From positions 1 to 64,000 of the forward strand of contig NZ_JAQQLF010000022.1 of NCBI RefSeq assembly GCF_028548455.1: DNA of 64,000 nt, in the 5' to 3' direction. Both the position numbers and the translations under genes were made by a program. Below, one piece after another: positions 9,907 to 18,840 of this stretch (its first letter is position 1; each line of letters opens with the position of its first letter). The notes below the pieces were generated by a model that searched no databases, was not told where the DNA came from, and worked only from the letters and a program-made list of their open reading frames with translations. Source of the DNA: Vogesella aquatica. Its GTDB lineage: Bacteria > Pseudomonadota > Gammaproteobacteria > Burkholderiales > Chromobacteriaceae.

Positions 9907-11680
9907 GCCGGACGGCCTGCCGGACGTGGCCGACCTGGCGCGGCTGGCCAACGCCTTCTTCAGTGCGCTACCGGGTGAAACACCACCGGATAGCGGCAGC
10001 CTGACGCCGCCATCGCCCGCCGCCGCACCGGCCGTCCAGCCGCTGCCAGCCAGCGCACCGGCGCCAGCCGCCGGTAGCGGCCTGCGCGACGACGCCGCCT
10101 ACGCGGTGCCGCAAGGCTACGCCGCTGCCGTGCCGCAGTTGGCCGCAGCGCAGCCGTCGGCCCCGTCGGCAGGTGGTGCGCCAGCCTCGTCGCCGTACTA
10201 CTTCGTTAGCGAAGCAGGCCGCTACGGCGAGCTGGCCGGCAGCACCCAGGCCGCGCCGCTGCCCGGCGTGGACGACCGTGTTACCGCACAATCGTTCGGC
10301 CTGCCCGGCGAGGACTTCCTGCGCAGCCTGCTGCTGGCCGACAGCCGCCAGCCGGTAGCACCAGCCAGCCCGGCCGCCGCCCCCACCAGCCAGTACTACT
10401 TTCTGGAACCGGTGACGCGGCTGGACAAGGCGCCGGACTTCGACCGCCATGTGGCCAGCCGCCAGCACGGCTTTGATGTGAATGCGGTACGCCGCGACTT
10501 TCCCATCCTGGCCGAGCGCGTCAACGGCAAGCCGCTGATCTGGCTGGACAACGCCGCCACCACGCACAAGCCGCAATCGGTGATCGACCGTATCTCGTAC
10601 TTCTACCAGCACGAGAACTCCAACATCCACCGTGCCGCCCACGAGTTGGCCGCACGCGCCACCGACGCCTACGAAGCCGCCCGCAACAAAGTGGCACGCT
10701 TCATCGGCGCCGGCAGCCCGGACGAGATCATCTTTGTGCGTGGCGCCACCGAGGCCATCAACCTGGTAGCCAATACCTGGGGCCAGCAGAACGTCGGGGC
10801 CGGTGACGAGATCATCGTGTCCAACCTGGAGCACCACGCCAATATCGTGCCGTGGCAGCAACTGGCGGCACGGGTGGGCGCGCGCATCCGCGTGATTCCG
10901 GTGGATGACAGCGGCCAGATCCTGCTGGACGAGTACCGCAAGCTGCTGAACAGCCGCACCAAGCTGGTGGCCATCACCCAGGTGTCCAACGCGCTGGGCA
11001 CGGTCACCCCGGTGGCCGAGGTCATCGCGCTGGCGCACGCCGCCGGTGCCCGTGTGCTGGTGGACGGCGCACAGTCGGTATCGCACCTGCGCGTCAATGT
11101 GCAGGCGCTGGACGCAGACTTCTTCGTGTTCTCCGGGCACAAGGTGTTTGCCCCCACCGGCATCGGCGTGGTGTACGGCAAGGCGGCACTGCTGGACAGC
11201 ATGCCGCCGTGGCAAGGCGGCGGCAACATGATTGCCGACGTCACCTTCGAGAAGACGCTGTACCAGCCGGCGCCCAACAAGTTCGAAGCCGGTACCGGCA
11301 ACATTGCCGACGCCGTGGGCCTGGGCGCCGCCATCGACTACGTGGAGCGCATCGGCCTGGACAACATCGCGCGCTACGAGCACGACCTGCTGGTGTACGC
11401 CACGCACGGCCTGCAAGGCGTGCCGGGGTTGCGGCTGATCGGTACCGCGGCCAACAAGGCCAGCGTGCTGTCCTTCGTGCTGCCGGGTTACCGCACCGAA
11501 GAGGTTGGCCGCGCGCTGAACCAGGAAGGCATCGCGGTACGCTCCGGCCACCACTGCGCCCAGCCCATCCTGCGCCGCTTCGGCCTGGAAGCCACCGTGC
11601 GCCCGTCGCTGGCGTTCTACAACACCTGCGAAGAAGTCGACACGCTGGTGGCGGTACTGCACCGCCTGGCGCGGCGTTAA
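9881..11680 (+). CDS. Cysteine desulfurase, encapsulin cargo with long N-terminal loading region
   Basis: A 599-residue protein in two parts. Residues 1-197 are low-complexity, rich in Ala, Pro, Ser and Gln, and hold short conserved-looking blocks: [16 protein letters not shown] (17-32), PYYFVSEAG (105-113), [17 protein letters not shown] (139-155) and QYYFLEP (171-177). Such extensions direct cargo into family 2A encapsulins. Residues from about 198 onward form a SufS-type class V PLP enzyme: SGHKVF with the PLP lysine near 420 and GHHCAQP with the catalytic cysteine near 557. It removes sulfur from cysteine to give alanine and persulfide. I chose the ATG at 9881 because it begins the conserved block; a start at 9839 is possible but adds residues without family character. 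Confidence 0.92.
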   Translation: MTIQTLTSKPDGLPDVADLARLANAFFSALPGETPPDSGSLTPPSPAAAPAVQPLPASAPAPAAGSGLRDDAAYAVPQGYAAAVPQLAAAQPSAPSAGGAPASSPYYFVSEAGRYGELAGSTQAAPLPGVDDRVTAQSFGLPGEDFLRSLLLADSRQPVAPASPAAAPTSQYYFLEPVTRLDKAPDFDRHVASRQHGFDVNAVRRDFPILAERVNGKPLIWLDNAATTHKPQSVIDRISYFYQHENSNIHRAAHELAARATDAYEAARNKVARFIGAGSPDEIIFVRGATEAINLVANTWGQQNVGAGDEIIVSNLEHHANIVPWQQLAARVGARIRVIPVDDSGQILLDEYRKLLNSRTKLVAITQVSNALGTVTPVAEVIALAHAAGARVLVDGAQSVSHLRVNVQALDADFFVFSGHKVFAPTGIGVVYGKAALLDSMPPWQGGGNMIADVTFEKTLYQPAPNKFEAGTGNIADAVGLGAAIDYVERIGLDNIARYEHDLLVYATHGLQGVPGLRLIGTAANKASVLSFVLPGYRTEEVGRALNQEGIAVRSGHHCAQPILRRFGLEATVRPSLAFYNTCEEVDTLVAVLHRLARR

Positions 11681-11701
11681 CCAGCACTTGCCCTAGCCCA
11701 G

Positions 11702-11728
11702 CCCGGCCAGCACATGGCCGGGTTTTTT
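11702..11728 (+). terminator. Terminator of the encapsulin operon
   Basis: An 8-bp GC stem (11702-11709 with 11715-11722) followed by six T. It lies 22 bases after the desulfurase stop. Confidence 0.8.
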
Positions 11729-11777
11729 ACGCCTATCGCTTTGCCAGCCTGTCGATATGCAAATCAGCTTTTATTGG

Positions 11778-11806
11778 TTCGGCACAGCCAAACCGCCCCG
11801 TACACT
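11778..11806 (+). promoter_or_regulatory. Possible promoter of sbp
   Basis: TTCGGC, 17 bases, TACACT; the -10-like TACACTGCC also occurs before the aldo/keto reductase gene, and a close variant precedes the GntR gene. The overlapping TTGG-N10-CCAA dyad could be an operator. Confidence 0.35.
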
Positions 11807-11832
11807 GCCAGCATCACCCTAAGGAGCACACC

Positions 11833-12831
11833 ATGACGCTACGCCGTACGCTTGTTTCCACCTTGCTGGTTTCGCTGCTGTCACCGCTGGCCCTGGCAGA
11901 TGTCAGCCTGCTGAACGTGTCCTACGACCCGACACGCGAGCTGTACCAGGACTTTAATGTGGCCTTTGCCAAATACTGGAAAACCAAGACCGGCGAAACA
12001 GTGGCCTTGAAGCAGTCGCACGGCGGCTCCGGCAAACAGGCGCGCTCGGTGATCGATGGCCTGGAGGCCGACGTGGTAACGCTGGCGCTGTCCAACGATA
12101 TTGACGAGCTGCACAAAAACGGCGGCCTGGTACCGGCCAACTGGCAAAGCCGCCTGCCACACAACAGCACACCGTATACCTCCACCATCGTGCTGCTGGT
12201 ACGCAAGGGCAACCCCAAGGGCATCAAGGACTGGAACGATCTGGCACGACCGGGGGTGGAAGTGATCGCGCCGAACCCGAAAACCGGCGGCGGGGCACGC
12301 TGGAACTATCTGGCGGCCTGGGGCTATGCGCTGAAACAGCCCGGCGGCAATGACGCCAGCGCCCGCGAGCTGGTGAAGAAAATCTACCAGAACGTAAAAG
12401 TGCTGGACTCCGGCGCCCGCGGCTCGCTGGTGAGTTTTTCGCAACGCGGCATTGGCGACGTACTGATCTCGTGGGAAAACGAAGCCTATCTGGCCACCAA
12501 AGAGCTGGGCCCGGACAAGTTCGACATTGTGGTGCCGTCCATTTCCATTCTGGCCGAGCCCTCCGTGAGCGTGGTGGACAAGGTGGTGGACAAGCGCGGC
12601 ACGCGCAAGGTAGCCGAAGCCTACCTGCAATACCTGTACAGCCCGGAAGGCCAGGAGCTGGCTGCGGCCAACTACTACCGCCCGCGTGACCCGAACGTGG
12701 CAGCCAAATACGCCGGCAAGTTTGCCAAGGTAAAACTGTTTACCATCGACCAGGTATTCGGTGGCTGGGCCAAGGCACAGAAAGTGCATTTTGACGACGG
12801 CGCCATTTTTGACCAGATTATTACCCGCTAG
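11833..12831 (+). CDS. sbp: Sulfate/thiosulfate ABC transporter periplasmic binding protein
   Basis: A 332-residue exported protein with a signal peptide ([22 protein letters not shown]). The mature start [20 protein letters not shown] and segments [36 protein letters not shown] and ISWENEAY are diagnostic of Sbp/CysP. It captures sulfate or thiosulfate for the CysTWA transporter, which is not in this window, so this is a stand-alone binding-protein gene. AAGGAG lies before the ATG. The gene has its own terminator and sits between the encapsulin operon and a convergent EAL gene. E. coli Sbp is about the same length. Confidence 0.93.
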   Translation: MTLRRTLVSTLLVSLLSPLALADVSLLNVSYDPTRELYQDFNVAFAKYWKTKTGETVALKQSHGGSGKQARSVIDGLEADVVTLALSNDIDELHKNGGLVPANWQSRLPHNSTPYTSTIVLLVRKGNPKGIKDWNDLARPGVEVIAPNPKTGGGARWNYLAAWGYALKQPGGNDASARELVKKIYQNVKVLDSGARGSLVSFSQRGIGDVLISWENEAYLATKELGPDKFDIVVPSISILAEPSVSVVDKVVDKRGTRKVAEAYLQYLYSPEGQELAAANYYRPRDPNVAAKYAGKFAKVKLFTIDQVFGGWAKAQKVHFDDGAIFDQIITR

Positions 12832-12865
12832 AAAAACAGCTGGCCGCAACAAGCGGCCACACAGC

Positions 12866-12893
12866 AATAAACCCCGGCATGCCGGGGTTTATT
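12866..12893. terminator. Bidirectional terminator between sbp and the degenerate EAL gene
   Basis: A perfect 14-bp palindrome with AATAAA at one end and TTTATT at the other, placed between convergent genes. A second small hairpin (GGCCGC-AACAA-GCGGCC) precedes it at 12842-12858. Confidence 0.75.
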
Positions 12894-12908
12894 TCATGGA
12901 GCACAGCT

Positions 12909-13805
12909 TTATACGGTGGGCAAAGATAGCGAGACACCCGGCAACAGGCTTTGCTCTGCCTGCGGTGCAGCGTCCTGTGCCAATTGCTGGCTCACCCACT
13001 GCCCGGCATAAAAGCGGGCGCCCATCTGGTGGGCGATGGCCAGCATATTGCCACAGATGATTTCTTCCACCCCCAGCACATAACCCTGCTCAACCAGCTG
13101 TGGCATCAGCCGTAGCAGCTGCTCGCGCACCTGCGGGTACATGATGGCGCGGCGGATGAAGCGTGGCGCCAGGCAGACAAAATCGGGTTCCAGCAGCCAT
13201 AGCCGGTGCAGGTCATGCGGGCTTTCACCAAAACCGCCCAGGCCGACCTGGTGGGCGTGCTCGCGGTAGCGCTGCATCAGGGCGCGGCCAACGTCGGTGG
13301 TGTCGCGGTCGATAAACAGCAAAAACAGCACCTGGCTGCTGGCCAGCCCCAGGCCCTGTAGCAGCTGGGTGGTGAAATCGACAATACGGTCGCTGAAAGC
13401 GTGGCAAATGCGCGGGTCCAGGTCGATGCGCAGCGGCAGCCCACGGCCGTTACGGCCCAGGTGGTTAAGCAAATGCAGGATGCGGATCAGCTTCAGCAGC
13501 GCTACCGCCTTGGTTTCGGCGTAGTTCATGGCAAACAGCCAGTCTGCCGGCAAGGTCTGGCCAAACTGGCCGTGGATGCGTAGCCGCGCCGCCATGTAAA
13601 CCGTCTGGTAGCCGTCCGCATCTGCCTGTGCCACAGGGAAGAATTCGCTGGTGAGCCACCAGCCGTCAAACCAGGCAAACACCTCTTTGTCGTTCCAGCC
13701 CAAGCTGTAGCTGCCAGGCAGGTCTGCCAGCAAACCCTGACAATACTGTAATAAGGACGGGTCAAAACCCGCTGGCGTGGTCTTGCTCTTTTTAAAGCGT
13801 TTCAT
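12909..13805 (-). CDS. Degenerate EAL-domain protein, probably catalytically inactive
   Basis: A 298-residue protein whose layout follows an EAL domain but whose key residues are missing. The usual ExLxR is replaced near EFFPV, the metal-binding DDFG is replaced by GGFG near residue 193 (HQVGLGGFGESPHDLHRLWLLEPDFV), and the usual CEGIE becomes VEEIIC. The segments LLEPDFVCLAP and MGARFYAGQWVS still align with the VKLD and GYxxG parts. Such proteins usually bind cyclic di-GMP or a partner without hydrolysis; that role is inferred. No membrane segment or partner domain is visible. It is convergent with sbp and divergent from tauA. Confidence 0.7.
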   Translation of the reverse strand: MKRFKKSKTTPAGFDPSLLQYCQGLLADLPGSYSLGWNDKEVFAWFDGWWLTSEFFPVAQADADGYQTVYMAARLRIHGQFGQTLPADWLFAMNYAETKAVALLKLIRILHLLNHLGRNGRGLPLRIDLDPRICHAFSDRIVDFTTQLLQGLGLASSQVLFLLFIDRDTTDVGRALMQRYREHAHQVGLGGFGESPHDLHRLWLLEPDFVCLAPRFIRRAIMYPQVREQLLRLMPQLVEQGYVLGVEEIICGNMLAIAHQMGARFYAGQWVSQQLAQDAAPQAEQSLLPGVSLSLPTV

Positions 13806-13982
13806 TCTGGGGATTCAACAAGAGCGCAATGCCATTAATGTAGGCGCTTTTATCCAGCAGCTATATAAGCAATTCAGATAAGCTCTCTAATAATGGGCAA
13901 ATAAGCGCCAAAGTCTCATCAAAACAAGCACCTGCCGCTTATTCAATTTAACGGATAGCTTTATAAAAAAGCCCCGATATAT

Positions 13983-14008
13983 ATTGCGGTATTCATTATT
14001 TCCGCAAT
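13983..14008 (+). promoter_or_regulatory. Dyad upstream of tauA, candidate operator
   Basis: ATTGCGG at 13983-13989 and its complement CCGCAAT at 14002-14008, 12 bases apart, lie 56 bases before the tauA start in an AT-rich gap of 258 bases. The spacing suits a dimeric regulator such as a LysR protein; no match to a named site is claimed. Confidence 0.35.
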
Positions 14009-14063
14009 GTATCACTTTTCTTTCTAATAGGGTCATCACACCAACACGCACAAGGACACCACC

Positions 14064-15044
14064 ATGACCCGCCCGACGCTGACCGCCCTGTTTGTTTCCC
14101 TTGCTTTCGCCTCCGGCATTGCCCTGGCAGAAGACGTCACCATTGCCTACCAGACCGGCGTCGACCCGTCCAAAGTGCCGCAAGCCAATGGCGAATACGA
14201 GAAAGCCACCGGTGCCAAGATCAACTGGCGCAAGTTTGAAAGCGGTGCCGAAGTGGTGGCAGCGGTAGCCTCCGGCGACGTGCCCATCGGCAATATCGGC
14301 AGCAGCCCGCTGGCCGCCGCCGCCAGCCGTGGCCTGCCTATCCAAACATTCCTGATTACCGGCGTCATCGGCGAATCCGAAGCACTGGTGGTACGCAATG
14401 GCAGCAACATCAGCAAACCGGCCGACCTGGCAGGCAAAAAAGTAGCCGTACCGTATGTCTCCACCACCCACTACAGCCTGCTGGCCGCGCTGAAACACTG
14501 GAAAGTAGACGCCAGCAAGGTGAACATCCTCAACCTGCGCCCTAGCGAGATTGCTGCCGCCTGGCAGCGTGGCGACATTGACGCCGCCTACGTGTGGGAC
14601 CCGGCCCTGGGCAAGGTAAAAGCCAGCGGCAAGGTACTGACCAGCTCGGCCGAAGTCAGCAAATGGGGCGCGCCCACCTACGACCTGTGGATCGTGCGCA
14701 AAGATTTTGCCGAGAAAAACCCGGCCTTCCTGAAACAGTTTGCCAAGGTTACCGGCGCGGTATTCGACCGCTACAACAAAGACCCGAAAGCCTTCGCCAA
14801 TGATGCGGCCAACGTGGAAAAGATCGCCCGCCTCACCGGCAGCAAGCCGGAAGAAGTAGCCGCCCTGCTGCCTGGCAACAAGTACCCGTCGCTGAAAGAG
14901 CAAAGCGCCCTGCTGCAAAAGCCGTTTGTCAAAGCCGTCACCGACACCGCGGCCTTCCTGAAATCGCAAGGCAAGGTAGACAGCCTGCAGCCGGACTACG
15001 CCCCGTTTGTCACCAACCAGTTCGTCAACGCAGCGCAGAAGTAA
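14064..15044 (+). CDS. tauA: Taurine ABC transporter periplasmic binding protein
   Basis: A 326-residue exported protein, first in tauABCD. It opens with a signal peptide (MTRPTLTALFVSLAFASGIALA). The mature EDVTIAYQTGVDPSKVPQANG and later GNIGSSPLAAAASRGLPI, DIDAAYVWDPALGKV follow TauA closely. It binds taurine in the periplasm and delivers it to TauBC. AAGGAC lies before the ATG. Expression is normally induced by sulfur limitation through CysB/Cbl; the upstream dyad may be the site, but this is inference. Confidence 0.93.
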   Translation: MTRPTLTALFVSLAFASGIALAEDVTIAYQTGVDPSKVPQANGEYEKATGAKINWRKFESGAEVVAAVASGDVPIGNIGSSPLAAAASRGLPIQTFLITGVIGESEALVVRNGSNISKPADLAGKKVAVPYVSTTHYSLLAALKHWKVDASKVNILNLRPSEIAAAWQRGDIDAAYVWDPALGKVKASGKVLTSSAEVSKWGAPTYDLWIVRKDFAEKNPAFLKQFAKVTGAVFDRYNKDPKAFANDAANVEKIARLTGSKPEEVAALLPGNKYPSLKEQSALLQKPFVKAVTDTAAFLKSQGKVDSLQPDYAPFVTNQFVNAAQK

Positions 15045-15057
15045 GCGGGGAGCCAGC

Positions 15058-15840
15058 ATGAGCCTGCTACAAGCACACAATCTGGGGGTGACCTACCCCG
15101 GCCAGGCCAGCCCGGCGCTGCAGCACGTGTCGCTGCAGCTGGGCGAAGGCGACCTGGTGGTGGCGCTGGGGCCGTCCGGCTGCGGCAAATCCACGCTGCT
15201 GGGCGTGCTGGCAGGCTTTATCGCCCCCAGCGAAGGCAGCGTCAGCTTTGACGGCCAGCCGGTTACCGCGCCGGGGGTAGAGCGTGCCGTGGTGTTCCAG
15301 CACGACGCGCTGCTGCCCTGGCTGAATGTGGCCGACAACGTAGCCTTCGGCCTGAAGCTGCAGGGCGTGGACAAGGCGCGCCGCCAGCAGGTGGTGGCCG
15401 ACACGCTGCAGCTGGTCGGCCTGGCCGACGTTGGCCGCAAGTACACCTGGCAGCTGTCCGGCGGCATGCGCCAGCGCGTGGGCATTGCCCGTGCCATTGC
15501 CAGCCAGAGCAAGATTTTGCTGATGGACGAGCCGTTCGGCGCGCTGGATGCCTTTACCCGCGAGCAGATGCAGCAACTGCTGCTATCGGTGTGGCAGCAC
15601 GCCGGGCGCGGTATCTTCCTGATTACCCACGACATCGAGGAAGCCCTGTTTCTGGCTACCGAGCTGGTGCTGATGTCGCCCGGGCCAGGCCGCATCGTGC
15701 AGCGGCTGCGCCCCGGTTTCAGCCAGCGCTACCGCGACGGCGAAGACGTGCGCGCCATCAAGTCCGACCCTGACTTCATCGCCCTGCGCGAGCAACTGCT
15801 GCGCAGCCTGTTTGCCCAACGCCAAGCGGAGGCCGCCTGA
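15058..15840 (+). CDS. tauB: Taurine ABC transporter ATPase
   Basis: A 260-residue ABC ATPase with Walker A GPSGCGKST, Q-loop VVFQHDALLPWLNVADNVAFGL, signature [15 protein letters not shown] and Walker B LLMDEPFGALD, in the nitrate/sulfonate/taurine subfamily. It energises taurine import with TauC. The ATG at 15058 follows GGGGAG and lies 13 bases after tauA. An in-frame start at 15007 would run back into tauA. Its stop overlaps the tauC start by one base. Confidence 0.93.
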   Translation: MSLLQAHNLGVTYPGQASPALQHVSLQLGEGDLVVALGPSGCGKSTLLGVLAGFIAPSEGSVSFDGQPVTAPGVERAVVFQHDALLPWLNVADNVAFGLKLQGVDKARRQQVVADTLQLVGLADVGRKYTWQLSGGMRQRVGIARAIASQSKILLMDEPFGALDAFTREQMQQLLLSVWQHAGRGIFLITHDIEEALFLATELVLMSPGPGRIVQRLRPGFSQRYRDGEDVRAIKSDPDFIALREQLLRSLFAQRQAEAA

Positions 15841-16676
15841 TGTCTGCCAACGAACACACCCTGATCCGCATCCCTGACACACTGCCCACCAGCCAACGTA
15901 GCCGCCGCCCGCTGTCCCCCACGCAGTGGAGCCTGATCAGTATCGGCAGCATTACCCTGCTATGGTGGGCCATTACCGCCAGCGGCCTGGTGCCGGCGCT
16001 GTTCTTGCCGCCCCCCGGCGATGTACTGGCCAAATTCGGCACCCTGGTCAGCAACGGCTATATGGACGCCACCCTGCAGCAGCACCTGTGGGCCAGCCTG
16101 CAGCGCATCGTACTGGCGCTGTTGGCCGCCGTGGCAGTGGGCATTCCGCTGGGTATTGCCATTGGCACCTACCCGCGCGTACGCCACCTGCTGGACCCGC
16201 TGATCGAGTTCTACCGCCCGCTGCCGCCACTGGCCTATCTGCCGCTGATCGTGATCTGGTTCGGCATTGGCGAGCTGTCCAAAGTGCTGCTGATTTTCCT
16301 GGCCATTCTGGCGCCGGTACTGATCGCCACCGCCCATGGCGTGGGCAGCGTCAGCACCGTACGCCAGCAGGCCGCCCTGTCACTGGGCGCCAGCCGCGGC
16401 CAACTGCTGCGCTACGTGATCCTGCCGGGTGCGCTGCCCGACATTCTCACCGGCATCCGCATCGGCCTGGGCGCCGGCTGGAGCACGCTGGTGGCCGCCG
16501 AGCTGATCGCCGCCACGCAGGGCCTGGGCCTCATGATCCAGTCCGCCGCACAGTTTCTGGTCACCGATGTGGTGGTGCTGGGCATCATCGTCATCGCCCT
16601 GGTGGCCTTTGCGCTGGAGCTGGGCCTGCGCCGCCTGCAGCGCCGCCTTACCCCCTGGCACGGCCAGACCCATTAA
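15840..16676 (+). CDS. tauC: Taurine ABC transporter permease
   Basis: A 278-residue inner-membrane permease with about six helices and a BPD_transp_1 domain; the EAA loop lies near AALSLGASRGQLLRYVILPGALPDI. Segments such as FYRPLPPLAYLPLIVIWFGIGE are typical of TauC/SsuC. The start codon shares its first base with the last base of the tauB stop (TGATG), showing coupled translation. tauD follows after nine bases. Confidence 0.92.
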   Translation: MSANEHTLIRIPDTLPTSQRSRRPLSPTQWSLISIGSITLLWWAITASGLVPALFLPPPGDVLAKFGTLVSNGYMDATLQQHLWASLQRIVLALLAAVAVGIPLGIAIGTYPRVRHLLDPLIEFYRPLPPLAYLPLIVIWFGIGELSKVLLIFLAILAPVLIATAHGVGSVSTVRQQAALSLGASRGQLLRYVILPGALPDILTGIRIGLGAGWSTLVAAELIAATQGLGLMIQSAAQFLVTDVVVLGIIVIALVAFALELGLRRLQRRLTPWHGQTH

Positions 16677-16685
16677 GGAGTAGTC

Positions 16686-17519
16686 ATGAGCTTGCGCTTT
16701 ACCCGCCTCAGCCCGGCGCTGGGTGCCATTGTGGAAGGCTTTGACCTTGCCACCCCGCTAAACGACGAGCTGCGCCAGCGCGTCAGCGATGCCCTGCTGC
16801 AGCACCAGGTGCTGTTTTTCCGTGGCCAGGACGTGAGCCCGCAGCAGCAGCGCGATTTTGCCGCCTGGTTCGGCGACCTGCACATCCACCCGCTTTACCC
16901 GAAGATCGAGGACACGCCGCAGATCATGGTGCTGGACACCGCACTGAACGACCTGCGCGACAACGCCATCTGGCACACCGACGTCACCTTTATCGACACC
17001 CCGCCGCTGGGCTCGGTACTGGTGGCGCGCAAGCTGCCCGAGTACGGCGGAGACACACTGTGGGCCAGCGGTACCGCCGCCTGGCGCGGGCTGTCGCCCT
17101 ACTTCCAGCAGCTGCTGGACGGCCTCACCGCAACGCACGACTTTACCAAATCGTTCCCGCTGTCGCGTTTTGGCCATACACCGGAAGCGCTGGCCAACTA
17201 CGAGGAAACCCGCCGCAAGACACCACCGGTGGTGCACCCGGTGATCCGTACCCACCCGGTAACCGGTGAAAAAGCGTTGTTCGTCAGCGACGGCTTTACC
17301 ACCCACATCAACGAGCTGGAGCCGGCCGAAAGCCAGGCGGTGCTGCAGTTCCTGTTTGCCCACTTTGCCAAGCCGGAATACAGCGTGCGCTGGCGCTGGC
17401 AGCCGGGCGACGTGGCGTTCTGGGACAACCGCGTCACCCAGCACTACGCGGTGGACGACTACCGCCCGGCGCACCGCATCATGCACCGCGCCACCATTCT
17501 GGGTGACAAGCCGTTCTGA
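16686..17519 (+). CDS. tauD: Taurine dioxygenase
   Basis: A 277-residue Fe(II)/2-oxoglutarate dioxygenase that converts taurine to sulfite and aminoacetaldehyde. The iron ligands are visible as HTD in [10 protein letters not shown] and the distal histidine in VTQHYAVDD; the 2-oxoglutarate-binding arginine lies in [10 protein letters not shown]. Length is close to E. coli TauD. AAGGAG precedes the ATG. It ends the tau operon and is followed by a terminator. Confidence 0.93.
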   Translation: MSLRFTRLSPALGAIVEGFDLATPLNDELRQRVSDALLQHQVLFFRGQDVSPQQQRDFAAWFGDLHIHPLYPKIEDTPQIMVLDTALNDLRDNAIWHTDVTFIDTPPLGSVLVARKLPEYGGDTLWASGTAAWRGLSPYFQQLLDGLTATHDFTKSFPLSRFGHTPEALANYEETRRKTPPVVHPVIRTHPVTGEKALFVSDGFTTHINELEPAESQAVLQFLFAHFAKPEYSVRWRWQPGDVAFWDNRVTQHYAVDDYRPAHRIMHRATILGDKPF

Positions 17520-17533
17520 CCCGGCAAGACACC

Positions 17534-17566
17534 AGACAAACCGGCAGCCAGACTGCCGGTTTGTCA
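17534..17566 (+). terminator. Terminator after tauD
   Basis: A roughly 11-bp stem formed by ACAAACCGGCA and its complement around a short loop. The T-rich tail is weak, and the right arm overlaps the -35 of the next gene's likely promoter. Confidence 0.6.
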
Positions 17567-17588
17567 TTTAGCCCCCCCGGCGTACACT
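17561..17588 (+). promoter_or_regulatory. Likely promoter of the aldo/keto reductase gene
   Basis: TTGTCA at 17561, a 16-base spacer and TACACT at 17583 make a good sigma-70 type promoter 41 bases before the start codon. Confidence 0.5.
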
Positions 17589-17628
17589 GCCGCATGGACA
17601 CCACCCCACCCGATACGAGGCAGCCCCC

Positions 17629-18681
17629 ATGCAATACCGCACACTAGGCCACACCGGCATCGACGTCAGCCTGATCTCCCTGGGCACCATGACCTGGGGC
17701 GAGCAAAACAGCGAAGCCGACGCCCACAGCCAGCTGGATCTGGCACTGGAACACGGTGTCAACCTGATCGACGCCGCCGAGATGTACCCGGTACCGCCGC
17801 GCCCGGAAACCCAGGGCCGCACCGAACAGTACATCGGCAGCTGGCTGGCCGCCGGCGGCCGCCGCGAACGCATTGTGCTGGCCACCAAGGCCGCAGGCCC
17901 CAGTAGCGACCCCAAGCGCCCCAGCCATATCCGCGATGGCCGCACGCATTTCAGCCGCGCCAACCTCACCGAAGCGCTGCACGACAGCCTGCGCCGCCTG
18001 CAAACCGACTATGTGGACCTGTACCAGCTGCACTGGCCGGACCGCCACGTGAACATCTTCGGCCAGGCACTGTACCCCTACCAGGACGACCCGGCCGGCA
18101 GCGTGGCCATCGAAGAAACACTGGCCGTGCTGCAAGACTTCATCCGCGACGGCAAGGTGCGCGCCATTGGTGTGTCCAACGAAAGCCCGTGGGGCATGGC
18201 CCGTTTCCTGGCTGCCGCCGATTACCGTGGCCTGCCGCGCATTGCCAGCATCCAGAACGCCTATAGCCTGCTGAACCGCACTTTCGAGAACGGCCTGTCC
18301 GAATTCAGCCACCGTGACGGCGTGGGCCTGCTGGCCTACTCGCCACTGGCCTTCGGCATGCTCAGCGGCAAATACCGTGACGGCGCCCGCCCGGCCGGCG
18401 CGCGGCTATCGCTGTTCGACCGCTTTACCCGCTACAGCAACCCGCAAGCCGAAGCCGCCACCGCACGCTACGTGGCGCTGGCCGAAGCACGCGGCCTGAG
18501 CCCGGCGCAATTGGCGCTGGCTTTCGTCAACAGCCGCCCCTTTGTGACCAGCAACATTATCGGTGCCACCACCCTGGCCCAGTTGCAGGAAAACCTGGCC
18601 AGTCTCAGCCTGACGCTGGATGCCGGCACCTTGGCCGCCATTGATGCCATCCATACCGCCATACCCAACCCGGCCCCCTGA
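17629..18681 (+). CDS. Aldo/keto reductase, Tas-like
   Basis: A 350-residue NADPH-dependent aldo/keto reductase with a TIM-barrel fold. The start MQYRTLGHTGIDVSLISLGTMTWGEQN and LIDAAEMYPVP are characteristic of the Tas group. The catalytic tetrad is visible as D in LIDAA, Y in AEMYPVP, K in LATKAAG and H in QLHWPDR. The physiological substrate of Tas is unclear. It has its own likely promoter at 17561 and so may not belong to the tau operon. No export signal. Confidence 0.85.
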   Translation: MQYRTLGHTGIDVSLISLGTMTWGEQNSEADAHSQLDLALEHGVNLIDAAEMYPVPPRPETQGRTEQYIGSWLAAGGRRERIVLATKAAGPSSDPKRPSHIRDGRTHFSRANLTEALHDSLRRLQTDYVDLYQLHWPDRHVNIFGQALYPYQDDPAGSVAIEETLAVLQDFIRDGKVRAIGVSNESPWGMARFLAAADYRGLPRIASIQNAYSLLNRTFENGLSEFSHRDGVGLLAYSPLAFGMLSGKYRDGARPAGARLSLFDRFTRYSNPQAEAATARYVALAEARGLSPAQLALAFVNSRPFVTSNIIGATTLAQLQENLASLSLTLDAGTLAAIDAIHTAIPNPAP

Positions 18682-18840
18682 ACGAACTGCTACAGGCGCT
18701 GGTGATATAGGAACGCAGTAGATTTCGATATCATCAGCCTGCCGATAAGCTAGCCGTTTTTCATCATTTCAGCCGCAAGGCAAAGCTGTTTACAGTCGTT
18801 GCATCGTGTTTGACACCCCCGATTACGCAAGGAAAACACC

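Noticed and set aside
11209-11832. Extension of the sulfate-binding protein upstream to 11209
   Set aside because: The frame is open but overlaps the desulfurase gene and its terminator; the signal peptide and AAGGAG site fix the start at 11833.
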